Shown piece by piece: positions 1 to 10,167 of a stretch of 64,000 nt of DNA. The stretch's first letter is position 1. Each line of letters starts with the position of its first letter. The stretch is taken from the NCBI GenBank assembly GCA_024734495.1, contig JALMQS010000104.1:1662054-1726053 (forward strand), written 5' to 3'. The translations under genes and the position numbers were made by a program. The DNA comes from Forficula auricularia (taxonomy: Eukaryota > Arthropoda > Insecta > Dermaptera > Forficulidae). Below the pieces are notes generated by a model. The model was not told the origin of the DNA. It did not search any database and saw nothing but the letters and a program-made list of their open reading frames with translations.

Positions 1-358
1 GAAAAAAGTGTTTTTTTTTTGCTTCTTTTTTTCGAAATATCTCAAAAACGGCTAAAACTATTTTGATTAAAAAAATTGAGCGAAACCATGGCATTTCGGT
101 CTACAAAAAACATCTAATAAGTGAATATCGAAAAAATTATATTTTTTGAGATAATAATTGTTTTGTCAAAATGTTTGTTAGTCCGTTAGTGTGTTATTCT
201 GTTAGTCTGTGCTTTACCAAATTTTTATGGACGAGCTAGCTCAAAAGTGTGAAAACCAAATTTGTTTTAGTGCATTGAGATTAAGAGCTGATTAGATTTT
301 GGTGCATATCGACCTAAATAGGTCAAATGGATGGCCACATCATAATGTGTCAGTTCAT
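1..358 (+). repeat. Family A repeat, truncated copy
   Basis: This stretch matches the 3' two thirds of a repeat seen at least five more times in the window. Recognisable blocks in order are an A/T-rich start, a GTTAGTCTGT-like microsatellite, a block ending GACGAGCTAGCTC, the line TTAAGAGCTGATTAGATTTT, and the end block GGATGGCCACATCA. The C/G-tract interior present in other copies is deleted here. Its end joins directly to the start of the next copy at 359, giving a head-to-tail dimer. No coding capacity is visible. Confidence 0.75.
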
Positions 359-1082
359 TACTTTACCATACAGGGTATGGTCAAGTATTGTAATCGTGCA
401 TGAAAAAAGTGATTTTTCCTTATTTTCGAAATATCTCAAAAACGGCTGAAACTATTTTGATTAAAAAATTGAGCGAAACTATGGCATTTCGCTCTACAAA
501 AAATCTCTAATAAGTGAACATCGAAAAAATTATATTTTTCGAGATAATAATAGTTTTATCAAAATGTCTGTTAGTTAGTCACGGTTGTCTGGTTGTCTGT
601 CTGTTAGTCGGTGCGCTACTAAATTTTGTGGACGAGCTAGCTCAAAAACTAGTGATGAACATCGAAACCAAATTTCTACACGTAGTTTTGGTCCATTGAG
701 ATTAAGAGCTGATTAGATTTTGGTGTATATCGCCCTAAAATAAGGGGGTGGAGGGGGGGGGGTTAAACATTAAAAATCTAGGCCATTTGAGCAAACTCAA
801 CCAAATTTTGTATAGATAATCAGTGGGACCCCTAGAAGTCTAAAACTGCAAAAACTAACCTCCTAAAATGAAGGGGTGCGGGGTGTAGGGTCAAAAAATG
901 AAAATCTAGGCCGTTTGAGCAAACTCAACCAAATTTTGTATACATAATCAGTGGGAGCCCAGAAGTATAAAAATGCAAAAACTAACCCGCCCCTACATGA
1001 TTATAAATAGTTTTAGGGGCCAAGTTGTATGGTAAAGTCAAGTGGATGGCCACATCAGAACACGTCAGCTTATTTTTAGATT
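359..1082 (+). repeat. Family A repeat, near-complete copy
   Basis: The copy begins with ACTTTACCATACA followed by a small hairpin (ACCATACAGGGTATGGT) and ends with TGTATGGTAAAGT plus ~40 bp containing GGATGGCCACATCAGAAC. The 13-bp ends are exact inverted repeats. The interior has two to three units of a ~125-bp tandem repeat that contain CCAAATTTTGTATACATAAT and end in G-rich tracts. The short open frame at 514..699 lies inside the repeat, resembles no protein, and is not called as a gene. Confidence 0.75.
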
Positions 1083-1372
1083 ATTTTTATTTTATTTTGA
1101 AATATCTAGTTTACGTTAAACTGAGAAACAACAAGAAGTATATTATTAATTAGTTATAAAAAACCATATTTAATTTATAACATAATATCTTCTAACTCAA
1201 GATAATTTCTTCTTGATGTTAATATTATTTTTTTTTTAAAGTTTAAATTATATTTTTTCCCTATCAATTTCTGAAATGACAAAATATTCTATTGTCATCG
1301 CGAATACATATATGTGTGCACAATTTTAAGAAAATTCGCCTGGAAGAATGGGGCCAAAATTCGATTATACGA
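1083..1372. other. AT-rich stretch, nothing recognised
   Basis: Low-complexity AT-rich DNA between a family A copy and the hAT element. I see no reading frame, structural RNA or repeat end in it. Confidence 0.6.
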
Positions 1373-1380
1373 TTCTAGAC

Positions 1381-1970
1381 CAGGCTTGTCCAACCCGCGG
1401 CCCGCGGGCCGCATACGGCCCAAGATGGCTATCAATGTGGCCCGACAAAAAATCGCGAACTTACAAACTTTATGAGATCGCGAGTAAAAATTCCAGTAAT
1501 ATTACTAAAAATACAATATTTTTAACTTACTATTAATTTATGAGTAATGAATTTTTGAATTTAACACGTTATTTTGCAATGAGATATTCATAAAGTGATT
1601 CTTAAATAATTTTATTTATTCAAGCATCTATTTTCAAGTATGAAGCACGCAAAGAATGAAGCTAGATCTAAAATATTTGATGAGCTTTTTGAGAATTCAC
1701 TGAGAATTCCTTTGAGCCAAATATCGACGGATTAATGTCCCAAAAACAATGACAAACTTCTCACTATAATTTTATGTTGCTGATTTGTCTCTTACTTTTA
1801 TAATAAAAAATTTATAAAGTAACAAAGCTTCATTTCTTAAGTATATTAAGTACATATTCTACGTTTTTTGCTCATCAGCTATTATTAGCGTTAGTGTATT
1901 TTATGTGTGGCCCAAAACAGCTCATATTCTTCCAATCTGGCCCAGAGAAGATAAAAGGTTGGACACCCTG
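1381..1970 (+). mobile_element. hAT transposon derivative with exact 8-bp TSD
   Basis: This 590-bp element is bounded by terminal inverted repeats, CAGGCTTGTCCAACC on the left and GGTTGGACACCCTG on the right; they differ by one base and one indel. The 8-bp sequence TTCTAGAC is duplicated exactly on both sides (1373..1380 and 1971..1978), the target-site length typical of hAT. GGCCC-rich subterminal motifs lie at both ends. The interior carries a decayed C-terminal transposase segment (1619..1735), so this is a deletion derivative of an autonomous element. The ends and subterminal blocks look very like a mammalian hAT-Charlie non-autonomous repeat as I remember it (MER30 type); that comparison is from memory. 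Confidence 0.92.
1619..1735 (+). pseudogene. hAT transposase C-terminal dimerisation remnant
   Basis: A 38-residue open segment inside the hAT element reads FKHLFSSMKHAKNEARSKI, then continues through FENSLRIPLSQISTD to a TAA. It has the arrangement typical of the hAT C-terminal dimerisation region: an aromatic and FS pair, MK, K.ARS, a helix, then an LRI motif. There is no start codon and the rest of the transposase is missing, so it cannot encode an active enzyme. The family match comes from general knowledge of hAT C-termini and the assignment to this element from position. It is too short to place in a hAT subgroup with confidence. Confidence 0.7.
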
Positions 1971-1978
1971 TTCTAGAC

Positions 1979-2588
1979 AAACCTTTTAACCAGAGGAACA
2001 AATTTAAATAAAACCATCTAATAATAATAAAAATCGATTTAACTATTAACGAATAAAATAAAAATAAATTAAAAAAAAACGTGATTCAAATAATCCCCTG
2101 AATTTATTTATAGTAGTTGGTTAAAAAAGAAATTTAAATGCAAAGTACCGAAAAGAAACAAAAGTGAATATTTATGTCACGTTTTATTATATACCATATT
2201 CCTCTAAAATTAGTTCCTTGAACGTTAAATAATGTCTTTAAAAACAATTAAAGAATTGAAAATCTCAAATCTTTTGTTTCGTTGTTCGTTTTAATAAATG
2301 TTTTACGAAAGAGAAAATAATATTATTAATCTAATCCAATACTATTGCTATGATCCTTATGTATTTATGTACATTTATAATTTAAAAAGTTTTAATTGTT
2401 CGTATATATATAAAATAGTTAGAAAACTTATCGCGTGTTAAAGAAATCGGCCATAATTAAAGAATTATATCTGACTAAACAGAATAAAAATAAACATGGA
2501 TGGATAGTTTAATAAACTGATTTGACCATCACATGACTTTACCATACACCTGGCACTTCTTATATTTAATATTGAATTAAAATAGAAA
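1979..2588. other. AT-rich stretch with a family A end fragment
   Basis: Mostly featureless AT-rich sequence. Around 2518..2570 there is a short piece of the family A end block (CACATGACTTTACCATACAC) followed by TTATATTTAAT, the same order as in the copies at 7.9 and 8.8 kb. No gene is visible. Confidence 0.55.
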
Positions 2589-2784
2589 AGGGAGTGTAGT
2601 TTCACAGTGAATGAAATAAAACTCAAAGAGGTTTATACAAACTCAATGTATTTCGGATTATTAGTCCATCATCGGGAGTTTTAAACCTGTAAACTCCTGA
2701 TGATTGTCTAATAATCCGAAATATATTGAATTTGTATAACCTCTTTGAGTTTTATTTCATTCACTGTGAAACTACACTCCCTTT
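2589..2784. repeat. ~90-bp-arm palindrome with hammerhead-like motif
   Basis: Two arms of about 90 bp (2589..2677 and 2692..2784) are inverted copies with a spacer of about 15-20 bp. In the right arm the motif CTGATGA (2697..2703) is followed by a weak stem and CCGAAAT; the left arm carries the same motif on the other strand (2651..2675). The downstream block at 2805..2830, read on the minus strand, has GGTTTTAGGTGAAACAT, shared with 45.93 kb and 48.56 kb. I interpret it as inverted terminal repeats of a Penelope-like element, by analogy with the 46-kb locus. Confidence 0.65.
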
Positions 2785-3890
2785 ACTTTATTAATTAATA
2801 TCATGTTTCACCTAAAACCTACACCACTTTCTCTAAGTAAAATAGATAATTATTTGCGAAAGAATCCCCCTCCCTCTTAATTTTGGGTCCATTACCAATT
2901 AATAATATCTCCTTTTAATTATGAAATTATTTTATTAGAAATATCAGGTTTCTTCGATTTTTGTTTGAAAATACTTTTAAACCCCTCCCCCGCCCTTTTT
3001 TGGTCACTAACAATTTCCCATATTGAGTCATTTTCATAAGATTATATAGGGTGCATATGCGAAATTTCGTACAAATCGATTAAAGGGTCTACAACTTATA
3101 TTGATAGTTTTATTTTTCTGAACGCCCCCCCCCCCCCCCCCCCCCCCGAAGAGGAGGGAGTTGTTCTAAGAATTAATATTTTCTATATTTTCTTTTTTGT
3201 GAAACCTACCTCGTATCTTACTCAAGTTTTATTATTAAATTTAATTTTTAATAATTTAATTCAACTCATCACATTTTTCATTAGATATTTCACTTTTGCA
3301 TTCATGGTTTTTCTCTAGATCATGTTTCTTGAGTGTCTTTGAATTTATTGTTAACTGTGGAATGTGTTGAATAAATAAATAAATAAGAGTGAATCGGTCG
3401 AACAATGGTGGCTAAAACGATTTAATTGACTTGTTGGAGACTTGTGGTTCTTGCATATACCACATACAGAGGACGCCATTATCGTGTTTCTGTTGATTAG
3501 CATGGAGTTGCCAATTCTCTAGAGCAACTATTCACCCCTCTGCCATCAGCCTGTCATAATTTGCTTTGGCCACAATAGTGAAACTGGCGACCTTTATCTA
3601 CCCGTTTTACAAGCGCTGGGCCCAGACAATTAAAAACTTCTTTTTCTCTTTTCTCAGATTTCTTCAAAGCAAACTCGCACTGCTGAAAGTTGCAATTAAA
3701 TTATTAGTAGATATCTATAGTCCAGACAAATTGTGTTTGTATCAGGAAAGTAGTTCTGATTTTTTTGCATATATATATGTTTTTTTGGGCGCTGAATCCA
3801 TGATTTAAACTAGATAAAATTTCTGCAATTTAAACAAAGTTTCATCTTAATTGGATAATCGTAACTTGTGCCGCAATGAGGTTGAAGTTT
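2785..3890. other. Poly-C tract and unannotated AT-rich DNA
   Basis: Contains a run of 23 C (about 3125..3147) and short C-rich blocks. At 3195..3235 a fragment with GAAACCTACCTCGTATCTT matches one at 48.62-48.66 kb. The 80-codon frame at 3566..3808 resembles nothing I recognise and has no supporting context, so I do not call it a gene. Confidence 0.5.
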
Positions 3891-4395
3891 TGAAAAAATT
3901 CAAAAAATCGCAGTTTTTCCTTTTATAAAATGAAAAACACTCATCCTAGAAACTTGATTCCAATCTCATTCTCTAATAAATTTTGTTGTCTTGAACGTTT
4001 AGTTGGACCACTTTTTTAAAATTCTTAGATTTAGAGATATTTAGCATTTTCCATGACAGAAAATAATCCATTGTTTCAAAAAACCGCAGTTTTTCCTTCA
4101 TAAAATGAAAACCTCTCATCCTAGAATCTTGATTTCTATTTCATTCTCCAGGAAATTTTATTGACTTGAACGTTTACTTGTACCACTTTTTTGATAAAAC
4201 TCTTAAATTTATAGATATCCAGCATTTTCCATGACAGGATATGATCCGAATCCTCAGAAGTGTTCAAGTCAATAAAATTTCTTAGAGAATGAGATAGAAA
4301 TCAAGTTTCTAGGATGAGTGATTTCATTTTATGAAGGAAAAATTGGGATTTTTTGCAAAAAATTGCAGTTTTTCAAAACTTAATTTTATGAACTT
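3890..4395. repeat. Direct plus inverted repeat block
   Basis: A segment of about 175 bp starting near 3906 (CGCAGTTTTTCCTT, then CTCATCCTAGAA) is repeated directly from about 4085. Its first ~90 bp appear a third time inverted at about 4262..4350. This direct-direct-inverted arrangement suggests a foldback element with an internal tandem repeat. No target duplication or coding sequence could be identified. Confidence 0.6.
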
Positions 4396-5150
4396 TCATT
4401 TTGAATAATAAGGTTATTTACGAAAAGTTGATAGTTTTCGAGCTATTAGCGAAAAACTGCCAAAAAATGGAAATTTTCGCTTTTTTATTTGCATTTTATA
4501 GAATGTTGCGTCAAACAAATTTGGTGGGTGACCTCAGATTTGGATTCACCGCCCCAAAAAATATTTATATGCAAAAAATCAAAACTACCCCAAAACTTTC
4601 CCCATAGGGGTCCATTTGAGCACATTTTGACTGGACTACTATTAGTTTCTCTAACAAAGTCATATTTAAAAGACACACTCAGTGGTCTACCGTAATAATA
4701 GATTCATTTAAAGATTTTTTATTATAAAATCCAGTTGAAAAATATCTGTAACGTTGAGAAAAGTCATTTTCAGACATTTTTCTGTCTGTATGCCTAGATA
4801 CTGATACCTATATACCTACACGATGTCCCGTATCACAACAATAAACTATAAACAAGGGATAGACCAATTTACGACGTTCCTGAACATAACCATTTTTTTT
4901 AATAAAAGTCATATTTTTCCAGTTTTAGGCATTTTTTTAAAAATGGTTAAAATCGCTACCCAGCCCTAAATATCGAGATGCTGTGGCTACAAATTTACAT
5001 ATTTTATTATTCTAATTTTTGTTACGCAATCCTGAATAATTCTGCTATTTAGCAGAATTCAAAATAAAACCATAAGTACTATACTTTTGGAGAAAAAAAT
5101 ATTTTTGCCAGACTTGTATATATAAGTATTGTATATATAAGGTCTCACTG
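4396..5150. other. Unannotated AT-rich DNA
   Basis: Contains degenerate short matches to the ATACAAAATTTGG-type blocks of other repeats around 4500..4650, and several short frames on both strands that overlap one another. Nothing here supports a gene. Confidence 0.5.
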
Positions 5151-5154
5151 GCGT

Positions 5155-5395
5155 TTTGGCTCCACTCCACATATACCTGTGCTGCGTGTATTTAGCTGTT
5201 TTTACACAGATATAAGGGACCTACTTTTTAACGCCGGTTCCGAAAGGCTAGTTTGGAGAAGTTACTAGGCAATTATACTCTTGGTAGGTTGCCATTGCTT
5301 TCCAAGAGGAGGTGATTGCAAATATTCGTTCTCGAACCAGCGTATTTCAGGCCAGCACCCGACACTCTAACCACTGACCCACAGTCACTTCAAAA
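5155..5395 (-). repeat. tRNA-derived SINE (family 3)
   Basis: On the minus strand the segment from about 5391 down to 5330 has a tRNA-like head: an A-box-like TGGGTCAGTGGTTAGAG and, 34 bases on, a B-box-like GGTTCGAGAAC. The body continues to about 5155 with a block containing GGAAAGCAATGGCAACCTACC. The B box departs from the GGTTCGAATCC consensus at its end and cloverleaf pairing is incomplete, so this is a SINE or tRNA-derived relic and not a functional tRNA gene. Confidence 0.6.
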
Positions 5396-5523
5396 CATCC
5401 TTAATATTTTTTATTATATCTACAATACATTTAATTGTTCTAAGGAGAATAAAGGTACAAGATTGTTGACTCATTGAGGCCAAGAATGTATTGTAGTTAT
5501 AATAAAAAAGATTGAAGATGTTT
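5396..5523. repeat. Short palindromic element
   Basis: Arms of about 40 bp at 5396..5435 and 5481..5520 are inverted copies (AACATCCTTAATATTTTTTA paired with its complement, allowing small differences). The spacer is about 45 bp. Probably a small foldback MITE; no clear target duplication. Confidence 0.55.
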
Positions 5524-6466
5524 AGTGGCATATTGGAATTGTCTTTTTATAAAAAGTGATAAAATGAGCCACGGAGAAAGCCGAAATCAATCAACGAAAC
5601 GTCTGGCACATTTAATAAAAACTCGGTTTTTTATTTATTGTCTAATTTCCTGCTATTCCCGTTTTAGTTAATATTTATTATAGATGTGAGTTGATATACC
5701 GCTAAAGGATGAGATTTTGGACTTTCAAGATCAAAATTTCTAGTTGAAAAATGCAGAAAAAAATAAATTTGGCACTGAAATTTCTATTACCTGCCAAGTT
5801 ACAATTTTATATCTCAAACCGTTAATTAAAATAAAATAAATAAATTTCGGAAAGCGTATCGTTGTATAAAATAAAAAGTTTTTACTTCAAATGTTCATTC
5901 ATAATTTCAGTTGCTCTGAGAAAATGACGTAACCGCGTAAGTAGTTAGTTATTTCATTGATGGTGGGGTATATTGGTGATTTCTTGCATCAGTTGAGGAA
6001 ACACAAGGCAAGGGTTGTAGCTATGGTAGGCCTTGGGGTCCCCGATGTCCCCTCTCCTGCTCTAGGGGACGGGGTTTCCGTGTTTTTAGGGGCGGCGGGT
6101 ATCGATCTGGGCGCCGTAGCTGCGAGTCAGTCGCTGTGGGCACAAGAAGCATTCGGCTGCTAGGGCCGCCTGGATCCGGCTCGAGTGCGCCCCCGGTGAG
6201 TGGACAGGGGTCCCTGATACTCTAAATTTACTAGGTCTAGTTAGTGACATTCCAAATGCATGTATTGGCCAATTTTTAGACATCGCTCTGGCGATTTATC
6301 TAGGATTCTAAGCATCAATACTTAATAAATTAAGCATTTATGGTAATTGTTTTGTTTAAATATACTATAAGTAGGTAACTACCTAATTTAGAAGTAGAAA
6401 AATCGTTTTATTTTTTTAATATAAATTTAAATAATAATTATTTTTTGTTTGGTTTATAAAATAAAT
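5524..6466. other. Unannotated, with a GC-rich islet
   Basis: About 5955..6290 is clearly more GC-rich than its surroundings and carries short open frames on both strands (such as 5957..6163 and 6086..6283). Neither translation resembles a known family, and the two overlap on opposite strands. It may be a decayed repeat or a non-coding GC-rich island. The rest is AT-rich and blank. Confidence 0.45.
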
Positions 6467-7306
6467 TGACACGTTCTGATGTGGCCATCCACTTGACTTT
6501 ACCATACACTTCTGGTTGAGTTTGGTACAAGGGCCTAGATTTTCATTTTTTGACCCTCCCTCCCATTTTGGGCTGTTAGTTTTTGCATTTTTAGTCTTTT
6601 GGTAGCCCGCTGTTTATGTATACAAAATTTGGTTGAATTTGGTCCAAGAGCCTAGATTTTTATTTGTTGACCCCCCCCCCTCCCCGCCCTATTTTGGGCG
6701 GTTTGTTTTTGCATTTCTAGTTTTCTGGCGGCCCACTAATTTTGTATACAAAATATGGTTGAGTTTACTCAAATGGCCTAGATTTATATTTTGCCCCCCC
6801 CCCCCCCCTCTCCTAATTTTGGCGCCAGAAATTTTTTTCGTTTTATAGGTTCATTTTATAGTATATTTCATTTTTCTTGTTTTTTTTAGTTTGAAAATAT
6901 TATAATTTTAAATTTTAACCCCCCCCCCCTCAACCCCCCTTAATTTTGGGTCTATATACACCAAAATCTAATCAGCTCTTAATCTCAATGAAAACTACGT
7001 GTGAAATTTGGTTTTGATATTCACACTAGTTTTTGATCTTTGCTCGTTCACAAAATTTGGTACGCACTGACTAACACACTAACAACCTAACAGACATTTT
7101 GACAAAACAGTTATTATCTCGAAAAATATCATTTGTTCGATGTTTACTTATAAGATCTTTTTTGTAGACCGAAATGCAATAGTTTAGCCCAATTTTTTTA
7201 ATCAAAATAGTTTTAGCAGTTTTTGAAATATTTCGAAAAAAAGAAGCAAAAAAAACACTTTTTTCTTACACGATTGCAATACTTGACCATACCCTGTATG
7301 GTAAAG
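6467..7306 (-). repeat. Family A repeat, inverted copy
   Basis: This copy is in reverse orientation: the end block GATGTGGCCATCCACTTGAC comes first (~6478), then TTTACCATACA, three tandem units containing TACAAAATTTGGTTGA separated by C-tracts, the CTAATCAGCTCTTAATCTCA line, and finally CATACCCTGTATGGTAAAGT. All landmarks of the 359..1082 copy are present in mirrored order. It has no coding content; the frame at 6633..6848 lies within the tandem units. Confidence 0.75.
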
Positions 7307-7367
7307 TAAAAGTGGAATTGAATATCTTTAGAGTAAAACTATAGACAATTTTTTTTTAATGGCCCTC

Positions 7368-7740
7368 GGAAACTATAGTCTATTATGTATGAGTTTTAGT
7401 CTCTGTGAGAGGAAGTGTGTGTAAATTAGTATAGAGATCAGATTAAAGTCGGATTGAAGCGACTCGGGCTTGAACCCGGGCTAGATTGATATTAGAAGGC
7501 ATTTACGTTATCCACTCGACAAACCCGACCCCCATTGTTACAACATAAAAATAAATTTTTGAAATAATAAAGGAAGTCTTCATAATAAGGGTTGGATGAA
7601 TTTCCATTATTTTAGCATGATGGATTTTGGAAAATTTTATTTATTTTAAATTGTGGTTTTGTTTTGTTTTTTTACTTTCATTTTTATTATCTCAAACTTG
7701 CTTTGATAAATATATCTTTTACTTTTTCTTATTACATGTC
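7368..7740 (-). repeat. tRNA-derived SINE relic (family 2) with tail fragment
   Basis: On the minus strand 7532..7450 forms a tRNA-like unit. It starts GTCGGGTTTGTCGAGTGG (A-box-like TGTCGAGTGG), has a B-box-like GGTTCAAGCCC, and ends AATCCGAC, which can pair with the start. The T stem is imperfect, arguing against a live tRNA gene. A separate block at 7630..7735 matches the A/T-rich body of the SINE at 11.7 kb (ATTATCTCAAACTTG). Confidence 0.55.
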
Positions 7741-7904
7741 AGAAGGGTTGTATTCACCCTTTTGGGAATTGAAAAATAGTATCAAAAAGCAACCTGGGTG
7801 ATATTTTATTTACTAAAATACTCATAGTCATTTTGAGAAAATTAAAAAAGTAGGTACATTTTTCATGCCGGATTAAAAAACTTCAAACGCATATCTTCAT
7901 GGTA
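7741..7904. other. Unannotated spacer
   Basis: AT-rich spacer between the SINE fragment and the next family A copy. Nothing recognised. Confidence 0.5.
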
Positions 7905-8835
7905 AAATAAAAATAAGCTGACGTGTTCTGATGTGGCCATCCACTTGACTTTACCATACAACCTCTGCCCTCACTTATATTTAATATTTAATAAAATTAT
8001 TTATAATCATGTAAGGTAGGGGGATTAGTTTTTGCATTTTTAGACTTCTGTGGGCCCACTGATTTATATGTATACAAAATTTGTTTGAGTTTGGTACATT
8101 TTTTGACACCCCCCCCCCCCCCCCCCGATTTTGATCGGTTTATTTTTTTAGACTTCTGGGGTCCCGCTGATTGTGTATACAAAATTTGGTTGAGTTTGCT
8201 CAAAAGGCCTAGATTTTTAATTTTTAACCCCCCCCTCCATCCCATTTTGGGCGGTTAGTTTTTGCATTTTTAGATTTCTGGGGTCCCACTGATTGTGTAT
8301 ACAAACTTTGGTTGAGTATGCTCAAATATCCTAGATTTTTAATTATTAACCCCCCTCCACCCCCCTTAATTTTGGGTCGATATGCACCAAAATCTAATCA
8401 GCTCTTAATCTCAACACACCAAAACTACGAGTGAAATTTGGTTTTAATATTCCTACTAGTTTTTGAGCTAGCTCGTTCACATAAATGTGGTAACGCACAG
8501 ACTAACTAGCTAACTAACAAACAGACTAACAGACATTTTGACAAAACAATTATTATCTCGAAAAATATAATTTTTTCAATGTTCACTTATTAGAGCTTTT
8601 TTGTAGACCTAATTGCCATGGTTTCGCTCAATTTTTTGAATCAAAATAGTTTCAGCCGTTTTTGAGATATTTTGAAAAAAAGAAGGAAAAAAAACACTTT
8701 TTTCATGCACGATTACAATACTTTACCATACCCTGTAGGGTAAAATAATAATTTGATGTGGTCATCCACGTGACTTTACCATACACCTGGCTCCTCTCTT
8801 AGAATTTAATATTTTATAAAATAATTATTTCTAAA
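7905..8835 (-). repeat. Family A repeat, inverted dimer junction
   Basis: 7905..8740 is a reverse-orientation family A copy with all landmarks, including a 20-C tract near 8108. Directly after its terminal hairpin the end block of another copy begins (TGATGTGGTCATCCACGTG, 8756) and continues into TTTAATATTT before being lost at about 8835. This is a second head-to-tail junction of two copies, mirroring the one at 358/359. Confidence 0.7.
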
Positions 8836-9184
8836 ATGTTTTTATTTCCAAACCGAAGAACTGATTAGTTTTGGGGGCTTTCTAGCTTTAAAACTCTCTG
8901 TTTTAAAATTGAGTAAATCTGAAGAAAAAAATGCAATTTGAAGCTTCATCTTCTCTGTTATGAGCCTTTTATATCCTTCCATATTTGATTACTTACATTA
9001 AAAAAAGCTCGGGTCAATTCACCAAAGACTGGACTCGCCTAGCTTTTACGCAGCTTTCATTCAGTCAAGTCGAATATGTTGCCTAAGTACAGGCGCACAC
9101 GAAATTCTCATAAATCAAGTTCCATTCTTTGCTAACAAAAACATGAAATTCCAAATACCTTTTAATAATTCGGACTGAAAATTA
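8836..9184. other. Unannotated AT-rich DNA
   Basis: No repeat end, structural RNA or convincing reading frame seen between two family A copies. Confidence 0.5.
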
Positions 9185-9188
9185 TTAC

Positions 9189-9925
9189 TTTACCATACAG
9201 GGTATGGTCAAGTATTGTAATCGTGAATGAAAAAGGTGGGTTTTTTCCTTTTTTTCGAAATATCTCAAAAACGGCTTAAAATATTTGGATTAAAAAATTT
9301 GAGCGAAACCAGGGCATTTCGGTCTACAAAAATAGCCCAAATAAGTGAACATCGAAAAAATTATATTTTTTGAGATAATAACTGTTTTGCCAAAATGTCT
9401 GTTAGTCTGTCTGGCTGTCTGTCTGTTAGTTAGTCTATGCGTTAGCAAATTTTTGTGGGCGAGCTGGCTCAAAAACTAGTGTGAATATCGAAATCAAATT
9501 TCACACATAGTTTTGGTCCATTCAGATTAAGAGCTGATTAGATTTTGGTGCATATCGACCCAAAATTAAAGGGGGTTGAGGGGGGGTTAAAAATTAAAAA
9601 TCTAGGCCATTTGAGCAAACTCAACCAAATTTTGTATACATATCAGTGAACCCACAGTAATCTAAAAATGCAAAAACTAACTGCCCAAAATGGGTGGGGG
9701 GGGGGGGGTAAAAAAATAAAAATCTAGGCTCTTGTACCAAACTCAACCAAATTTTGTATACATAATCAGTGGGCCCAGGAGTCTAAAAATGCTTAAACTA
9801 ACCACCCTCCCCTACATGATTATAAATAATTTTATTAAATATTAAATATAAGTGAGGGGCCAGGTTGCATGGTAAAGTCAAGTGGATGGCCACATTAGAA
9901 CACGTCAGCTTATTTTTATTTGTTT
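9189..9925 (+). repeat. Family A repeat, direct copy
   Basis: A forward copy starting ACTTTACCATACAGGGTATG and ending GGTAAAGTCAAGTGGATGGCC plus ~30 bp. It shows the CTGTCTGTCTG microsatellite, two internal tandem units and G-tracts. Overall about 735 bp, very close in layout to 359..1082. Confidence 0.75.
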
Positions 9926-10167
9926 TCTACGCAAATAAGTGCCAAAATAAATTTCGTTAGTGACAAAGCACTAAATATGAAAATAAATCAAATTCAAGTT
10001 CGATTTTGTACAAGAGCTACAATATTCAATTATTTTTTCCCAACTAATTGTCAAAAGATAAAATAATTGGTTGAAAAAAATTAAATTAAAAATGATTGCT
10101 CGGTACGCTCGTACAATGGGAGTAGCCCCACCGGGAGGCCGGAATATTGCATTTACTCAAAGTGAGT
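9926..10167. other. Unannotated spacer
   Basis: AT-rich sequence with a short GC-richer patch near 10105..10135 (GGGAGTAGCCCCACCGGG). I cannot assign it. Confidence 0.45.

Noticed and set aside
6633..6848. Frames with proline or glycine runs inside family A copies (also at 7997..8245)
   Set aside because: They arise from C/G tracts in the tandem units and recur only because the repeat recurs.
7450..7532. Candidate tRNA gene on the minus strand
   Set aside because: The T stem has mismatches, the spacing is unusual, and the neighbouring sequence matches a SINE body.
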